A stretch of DNA of 10,593 nucleotides. Source: an uncultured Alphaproteobacteria bacterium. GTDB lineage: Bacteria; Pseudomonadota; Alphaproteobacteria; Micavibrionales; Micavibrionaceae. The notes below the pieces were generated by a model that saw only the letters and a list, made by a program, of their open reading frames with translations, had not been told where the DNA came from and made no database searches. This document shows positions 6,022 to 10,593 of the stretch, piece after piece. Within the stretch, counting starts at the first letter, position 1; each line of letters begins with the position of its first letter. Location of the stretch: assembly GCA_937124505.1 (NCBI GenBank), contig CAKZKV010000016.1, positions 1 to 10,593 on the forward strand, read 5' to 3'. A program made the translations under genes and the position numbers.

Positions 6022-7518
6022 TTAAGGCATGACCGAAGTATTCACGTCCGGTATCTCGGGACGAATCTTGCCTTCGGCATCCCATACGTTGTTTGCATAG
6101 TTGCGTCCAATTTGCTCATAATCAATCGCAGGCAGGTATCCATCCGAGCCGTCAAAAATCAGGCTTCTGTCCATACGTGCAAAGGCCTCACTGCTTCCAC
6201 CCAAATCAAAGCCGAATCTTGAGGCCGTCAGGCCGCCCGCTTCTTGCAACCATCCAGGTGAGTTTCCCAAACCACCAATAATACCGCCAAGACCGCTTCC
6301 GCTCAGAATTTGTTGGAATTGAGAGACTAAATCTTTCATAAAATTGGCAGAGTTTCCATCTCCCATTTTTTTCGCCTGGTCGATCAGTATATCGATTCCA
6401 TGTCCGCCCATCATCATCATGGCAGGGGAAATAGTGCTGCCATTAACCGCCGCGAAAATTCCTGCCTCATGGTAGATGGTTGTTTCAATTCCGATGTCTT
6501 TTAAATCGTCCATTGTAATGGCATCGCCCTTTTCCTGAGCTTTTTCGACGATGCCATCTATAAGATTAGGGCTGGTCAGGAGGGTTTCTGCAGCCTGTGT
6601 TGAAGCAAAATTGGCAAAAACTTCCGCAGAATTGGTCAGGGTTTCAAAGACATTAGAGCCTGTGGCGGCTCCGTCACGAATTGAATTTGCAATGGCATTG
6701 TCCAAAACACCTTCCAATGCCGAATTTGCGGTAACGGCTGTTTGCAGGTTTTCTTGAAACGTTGCAATCTGTTCGTCTGTCGCGCCGCCAATCTGCATAA
6801 ACATGGAGGCTTTGTCTTGCAGGGAGATGCCGCTGACCAGCCCCATCATACCCTGTTGATCAAGGGCGCCGCCGCTTTCGATATGACCTGTAACTTTTGT
6901 GATGATTGAGTCAAAGGCATCAGATTTGGCCAATTGAAAAAAAGCATCAGGCTTCTGAACCATGTCCTGAAAAACCCCTGCATTTGCCTGAATGCGCTCT
7001 GGGAGGGATTCTATGTCTCCTGTCAGTCCGGGTTGTGCGTCCAGGCTTTCAACAAAGTTGAACATTTTTTCGCGGACGACTTCGTTTTCTCCCAGTTTTC
7101 CAACAAAGCTTTTGATATTAGCTTCTTTGATGCCTGCCTGAGAGAGAACAATGGCTGTAAATGTCTCGGGGGATGCAATTTTTTGATAAACGGATAGTAG
7201 TTCTTCCTGATTATCCGGACGGATGTCCTTCACATAGTCGACGAGGGCCTGATATTCTTCGCCGCCAGCTTGTTGTAAGGCGGTCAGGTCATTCCCCAGA
7301 CGGGTTTCAATATAAGCTCCGTTGCTTATTTTCGTATTAATAAACTGTTCACCTTGATCAAACGCTTCTTCGGTGATAGAGGCATCGTCCAATCCGACAA
7401 CGCCGGACAACCAATCCCCCCATCCTTGCTCTGAGGAAGGAAACGCGTCTTTGACCAGTTGGTCGAAAGACGTATCATAAGACGTTTGTCTGTCGATATA
7501 TGTACCACCATCTGCCAT
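6022..7518 (-). CDS. Hypothetical 498-residue soluble protein, possible secretion-system accessory or substrate
   Basis: I do not recognise this family. The protein has no cysteine, no signal peptide and no clear transmembrane helix. It is acidic and looks largely helical, with many short amphipathic stretches from about 75 to 345 that resemble each other loosely in rhythm (for example around FQDMVQKPDAFFQLAKSD, 183-200). Notable spots are a four-Met run in SPAMMMMGGHG (364-374) and a Gly-rich apolar stretch GSGLGGIIGGLG (407-418) that could be a hinge or membrane-interacting segment. The C-terminal 75 residues are richer in aromatic residues and Gly. The ATG at 7518 has a Shine-Dalgarno AGGG 7 nt upstream. 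It lies 17 bp after the 125-residue gene and in the same direction as the icmB-like gene, so it belongs to that transcription block and is closed by the hairpin at 5974-5947. A role as secreted substrate or structural part is inference from position. Confidence 0.8.
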   Translation of the reverse strand: MADGGTYIDRQTSYDTSFDQLVKDAFPSSEQGWGDWLSGVVGLDDASITEEAFDQGEQFINTKISNGAYIETRLGNDLTALQQAGGEEYQALVDYVKDIRPDNQEELLSVYQKIASPETFTAIVLSQAGIKEANIKSFVGKLGENEVVREKMFNFVESLDAQPGLTGDIESLPERIQANAGVFQDMVQKPDAFFQLAKSDAFDSIITKVTGHIESGGALDQQGMMGLVSGISLQDKASMFMQIGGATDEQIATFQENLQTAVTANSALEGVLDNAIANSIRDGAATGSNVFETLTNSAEVFANFASTQAAETLLTSPNLIDGIVEKAQEKGDAITMDDLKDIGIETTIYHEAGIFAAVNGSTISPAMMMMGGHGIDILIDQAKKMGDGNSANFMKDLVSQFQQILSGSGLGGIIGGLGNSPGWLQEAGGLTASRFGFDLGGSSEAFARMDRSLIFDGSDGYLPAIDYEQIGRNYANNVWDAEGKIRPEIPDVNTSVMP

Positions 7519-7535
7519 TTATTTTCCCTATTCTG

Positions 7536-7913
7536 CTATTTTTTCTTTCTATCAATTATTTCATCTTTTTCTTTGATTTTCCGCGTTAAAAATGGAACCA
7601 GCGTCATGCTTTGTACATCATCATTTTCCACATGAGCCGCCATTAAAAACTCGCAATTCAGCAGATTTTCAAACTGGTTGCCTTTCATTTTCAGGCCTAA
7701 ATTCATAGGAATCCCACGTTTTCCGATAAAATAAATCTTGTTTTCATCCGCATCGAAATCAACCCAATCCAACTCATCAGGTAGTTTCTTGTCATGAAAA
7801 ACCCAGATCAAACCGTCCTCATGAATAATCAATGCGATTTTCATCAAGTCAGACAAAGTTTTTGGCTTCTGAGCTACCTTTCTGGGGTCATTTAGACTTC
7901 TTTTACGTCTCAT
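7536..7913 (-). CDS. Hypothetical 125-residue basic protein in the secretion block
   Basis: No family recognised. It is a small cytoplasmic-type protein with one cysteine (Cys87), very basic ends (MRRKRSLNDPRKVAQKPK at the start and RKIKEKDEIIDRKKK at the end) and a core with alternating hydrophobic strands: KIALIIHEDGLIWVFHD (25-41), ELDWVDFDADENKIYFIGKRG (47-67) and FLMAAHVENDD (89-99). The core looks like a small beta-rich fold. The ATG at 7913 has no Shine-Dalgarno. A perfect TATAAT lies 9 nt upstream, which would make the mRNA leaderless or nearly so. An alternative start at Met24 (7844) also lacks a Shine-Dalgarno but would remove the basic tail. It lies 45 bp after the 193-residue gene and 17 bp before the 498-residue gene. 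Confidence 0.72.
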   Translation of the reverse strand: MRRKRSLNDPRKVAQKPKTLSDLMKIALIIHEDGLIWVFHDKKLPDELDWVDFDADENKIYFIGKRGIPMNLGLKMKGNQFENLLNCEFLMAAHVENDDVQSMTLVPFLTRKIKEKDEIIDRKKK

Positions 7914-7922
7914 TTTGTATAA

Positions 7923-7952
7923 ATTATATCGAATTTAGGATTACAAAAGCAA
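7923..7952 (-). promoter_or_regulatory. Candidate promoter giving a (nearly) leaderless mRNA for the 125-residue gene
   Basis: A perfect -10 TATAAT (7928-7923) with TTGCTT (7952-7947; 3 of 6) 18 bp upstream. Initiation about 7 nt after the -10 falls near 7916, only about 3 nt before the ATG at 7913. This agrees with the absence of a Shine-Dalgarno. The -35 is weak and the DNA is AT-rich, so chance is possible. Confidence 0.4.
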
Positions 7953-7958
7953 ATTTCT

Positions 7959-8540
7959 CTATCCTTCCCCACGCCAGAGATCAACAAGCGGTGCTCCTTG
8001 TGTGGATCGAGGCAATAATAGGTCGGGAGGGTTGATAAGAATAGCATTGAGCCCCTTATTAAAATTATTCAAAATATCAGGATTTACAGGAAGTTCCTTG
8101 TCTGTATCACTTAAGATTTTTCGATCAACCCTGACGCGCGTAATTTCGTAGCTTCCTTTTCCATATTCACATTCTATGACATTGTAGTTAAACTGGCCGG
8201 AAGCGTCGATATGACTGATGTAAACACGGGCTGTCAGGCGATAATATTGAACTTCCCGCACTTTCATGGTGGACGGAAAATCAACCATACGCTCAGCAAA
8301 AACCTTGCAAACACCGTAGTACATGGTTCCCCATTTGGGTCCATAAAAAACATACCATAGAAACGCACTGATGCCGAATATGACAACAATAACACCAATA
8401 ATCATGTACTTTAAGGCTTTTAACCCCATGGCTTTTGCGTTTTTTGAACTGTTGCGCATAGCGGGATGAGGAGGGCTTGCTTTAAAATCAGCGGCGTTTT
8501 CCTCTTTTTTTTGTTTTATGTTTCGTGTGTCAGTTGTCAT
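7959..8540 (-). CDS. Hypothetical 193-residue single-pass membrane protein next to the IcmB-like ATPase
   Basis: No family recognised with confidence. A hydrophilic, basic N-terminus (1-44) is followed by one strong membrane helix (about 45-66, YMIIGVIVVIFGISAFLWYVFY) and a soluble domain of about 125 residues, expected in the periplasm. That domain has two cysteines (Cys78 and Cys124) which could form a disulfide. It shows a strand-rich pattern: VCKVFAERMVDFPSTMKV, then ARVYISHIDASGQFNYNVIECEY. The topology resembles DotI/IcmL or VirB8-type secretion components, but I see none of their sequence signatures, so only the shape is comparable. The ATG at 8540 is 2 bp after the stop of the ATPase gene with no Shine-Dalgarno, so the two are probably translationally coupled; this ties it to the secretion system. 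Confidence 0.8.
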   Translation of the reverse strand: MTTDTRNIKQKKEENAADFKASPPHPAMRNSSKNAKAMGLKALKYMIIGVIVVIFGISAFLWYVFYGPKWGTMYYGVCKVFAERMVDFPSTMKVREVQYYRLTARVYISHIDASGQFNYNVIECEYGKGSYEITRVRVDRKILSDTDKELPVNPDILNNFNKGLNAILINPPDLLLPRSTQGAPLVDLWRGEG

Positions 8541-8542
8541 GG

Positions 8543-10593
8543 TTATGTTTTATCGAGCCTGGATTTTGCCGCTTCTGTTAATTCCGCTACGATTTCTTTA
8601 ATGACTTCACTCTGGGCCGCTGATTTATCAGGATCCCCTGAGCCTTTTGCTTTTTCTGCTCTCATGAGGATACGGCGCTTGATTTCTGATCGGGCACTCC
8701 CCCCTGGAAAATTGGCGGCCAGTATTTTTCGTGCAATACCTGCGCCTAAAATACTATAAAGACGTGAGCGAATGGCAACGTCTTCAGATGAGGTCGAGAG
8801 AGCCCAAAGTTCAATAGGTCCCAGCGTATTGATCAAATGTTGTTCGTACCGGCCTTCATTGGTCGCCAGAACAAGAAGGCATGGTGCGCCGGTTGATCTG
8901 GGGCCGGTCAGATGATGCCGAATGACATTACGTGCCGTTGCGGACAGACCAAAACGCTTCTGGATATCATCAACAGCTTGATCGGAAATAGCCGCACCCA
9001 TGACCCAAACGCCGGTTGCAAGATCCACCATATCATCATCAAAGTCATCAAGGAGCTGTGAGGCTAGAACAATCTGTACACCTCTTTTACGTCCCTCACG
9101 AACATCTCGAATAATCTGGGACCGTACAGAATGTGATTTCCCTGTTCTGTGAAATTCGTCGTAACAAAGGCGTTTCGGGGATTCCGCAATTTCCTGTAGA
9201 CGTAATTCATGATAAGATTGATATTTTTCAGGAACATATTTAATTGCTTCAGGTCCCATCCACCATTCACGCACAAGAACATGGCGTGCCAGCATATACA
9301 TGATGGAACTTTGTCGGTCTGCCGTTTCATCCCCTTGCGGACAGACATCCATCAAATCAAGAGAACATATCCGTGATCCTGAAACGTCAAACTGTGTGAC
9401 TGAAGCCAGAATAGGGAATTCCCGGATTGCGGACGTAACCATACGTTCAAAAGCCGAGATCACCGTTTCTGAACTTGATCCGATAGACGTTTCTTCTAGC
9501 AAGGTTCTGATTTGAGGACGTCGGGCAGCAGTAATCGAATCGCCTAACGTCGGGACGGCATGACGTTGTGCCAAAGACGCGACGCGATCTTCTCCAAGGT
9601 CAAACATTTTCTCAACAACATCCCACCATAGAGGGTCAACCGGCAGGTGAACATTATGTTTTTGCAAGGCCTCATCAATCTCTGCATCCAGGCGAGGCAG
9701 GTAAGGACGAGGCTCGGCGTTTGCGCTATTATCATCACGCCAGCGGAACATTTCATCAACAACCAAACCTGCGAGTTGCTGTATCCCATCATAGGGACGA
9801 TCATAGCCCGGAGGCGTACATAGAAGGGTTAGTAGTTCAACAAGGTAGCTTCGTTCAGCCGGCAAAGGATAGCGGCAACCTATTTGTGTATCAAAAGGGT
9901 TGATTGCATATTGATGCGACATCTGAAGTCTGTAATAAGCAGCTTCGTGAGACCTCTCCTCTGGTAAGGCTTCCTTGATCAGGGAAATCAGACCAGAAGA
10001 AGATGGGCCAATATCGACAATGGCAACAAACGGCAGTTTACTCAGACCTGCTTGCAAACAAGTTCCGAGGTTTAAGGTATTCATCATCACAGATTTACCA
10101 GCACCAGGCTGGGCGAAGATAATATCAAACCATGTGGTCGTCAGAGTACTCCCTGTCTGGTAAGGCCAGACTTTGCCATCAGGTGTTCGGAACAGCATTG
10201 AACCACGGCGGAAAGGGCTGGAAGGTCGTTGCCAGGGCAACATCTTCATAATTTCAAACAAGGGTGCAATTGCAACAGGAGCGGTTCCTGCGCAGTGAAT
10301 TCCCATGGCGGATGACATTACACAGTCAAGGGGATCTCCGGAAAATTCGCTGGCCTGGCAATATCCCCAGCTTTCCAGAGATTGCACAATGACAGATAAA
10401 CGTTCTTGCATTTGTTTTAAGTTATTGGCTGGCGCCCATGTTGAAATGGTGATACGCAATTTTGCCACAGGCTCACTTCTAGATAAGGTTTGAAGGCCTT
10501 CCAGAGAATATTTAATTTGTTTATTAACAGCATTTGTGACACTCAACATCGTGGCAATAGATGCACGCAACGCTGTCGCAGACCCACCGCCAC
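8543..10593 (-). CDS. icmB: IcmB/DotO-like type IVB secretion ATPase, N-terminus cut by the window edge
   Basis: This is a VirB4/TraU-class ATPase of a Dot/Icm-type (type IVB) secretion system, which powers assembly and substrate transfer at the inner-membrane face. The frame is open to the right edge, with 682 codons visible. A TTG at 10570 is internal rather than the start, because the frame continues upstream with GGGSATA. Legionella IcmB has about 1000 residues, so roughly a third is missing. Counting from that TTG: Walker A AQPGAGKS at 153-160; NPFDTQIGCRYPLPAERSYLVELLTLL at about 224-250, a block I associate with IcmB/TraU; Walker B LCYDEF at 468-473; and LASQLLDDFDDDMVDLATGVWVMG at about 502-525. 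The last 50 residues are charged and helical. IncI-type conjugation TraU is the main alternative. The active-site motifs look intact. Confidence 0.82.
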   Translation of the reverse strand, partial: GGGSATALRASIATMLSVTNAVNKQIKYSLEGLQTLSRSEPVAKLRITISTWAPANNLKQMQERLSVIVQSLESWGYCQASEFSGDPLDCVMSSAMGIHCAGTAPVAIAPLFEIMKMLPWQRPSSPFRRGSMLFRTPDGKVWPYQTGSTLTTTWFDIIFAQPGAGKSVMMNTLNLGTCLQAGLSKLPFVAIVDIGPSSSGLISLIKEALPEERSHEAAYYRLQMSHQYAINPFDTQIGCRYPLPAERSYLVELLTLLCTPPGYDRPYDGIQQLAGLVVDEMFRWRDDNSANAEPRPYLPRLDAEIDEALQKHNVHLPVDPLWWDVVEKMFDLGEDRVASLAQRHAVPTLGDSITAARRPQIRTLLEETSIGSSSETVISAFERMVTSAIREFPILASVTQFDVSGSRICSLDLMDVCPQGDETADRQSSIMYMLARHVLVREWWMGPEAIKYVPEKYQSYHELRLQEIAESPKRLCYDEFHRTGKSHSVRSQIIRDVREGRKRGVQIVLASQLLDDFDDDMVDLATGVWVMGAAISDQAVDDIQKRFGLSATARNVIRHHLTGPRSTGAPCLLVLATNEGRYEQHLINTLGPIELWALSTSSEDVAIRSRLYSILGAGIARKILAANFPGGSARSEIKRRILMRAEKAKGSGDPDKSAAQSEVIKEIVAELTEAAKSRLDKT

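Noticed and set aside
9064..9804. Minus-strand frames at 9064-9348 and 9544-9804 inside the ATPase gene
   Set aside because: Same-strand, different-frame shadows of the intact ATPase frame; no frameshift is needed to explain the ATPase motifs.
10568..10570. TTG at 10570 as the start of the ATPase gene
   Set aside because: The frame stays open to the window edge, and the visible part begins in mid-domain compared with the usual length of about 1000 residues for IcmB, so the TTG is an internal Leu codon.

Overview
The window looks like a chromosomal stretch of a Gram-negative bacterium, most likely an alphaproteobacterium. The reasons are the order secD-secF-Mth938-family gene, the compact 519-residue SecD, and the accompanying SIMPL and COG3602-type ACT proteins. 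A Dot/Icm (type IVB) secretion ATPase of the IcmB/DotO kind enters at the right edge. Such systems occur in some alphaproteobacteria, for example Micavibrio-like or Holosporales-like lineages, but the genus cannot be fixed from this sequence. Almost every gene is on the minus strand, so transcription runs from right to left. The SIMPL gene is the only plus-strand gene.

Right part, 10593 to 6022, read leftwards: the C-terminal two thirds of an IcmB/DotO-like ATPase, cut by the window edge; a 193-residue single-pass membrane protein starting 2 bp after it; a 125-residue basic protein; and a 498-residue cysteine-free soluble protein. The last three match no family I recognise. Their order and tight spacing suggest accessory parts or a substrate of the secretion system. 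A promoter candidate that would give a (nearly) leaderless mRNA lies before the 125-residue gene. A terminator-like hairpin closes this block.

Middle part, 5944 to 2650: secD, secF, an Mth938-domain gene and an ACT-domain gene, packed with 5 to 11 bp gaps, read as one operon. The terminator-like hairpin lies directly in front of secD. Its U-tract ends 2 nt before the secD start codon, and secD has no Shine-Dalgarno sequence, so the hairpin may sit in the secD leader. The ACT gene converges on the plus-strand SIMPL gene with only 7 bp between them.

Left part: the SIMPL gene (secreted) diverges from a small integral-membrane isoprenylcysteine/phospholipid-methyltransferase-like gene. Leftwards follow a 138-residue unknown protein and dnaK, which is cut by the left edge after 208 codons. 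The ribosome-binding site of the 138-residue gene is enclosed in a perfect 8-bp G/C-rich hairpin. A second upstream arm, overlapping the stop codon of the methyltransferase gene, could pair with the same bases and reach the start codon. This is the most striking non-coding structure in the window. The 217-bp gap before dnaK is AT-rich and holds an 11-bp direct repeat and an imperfect dyad.
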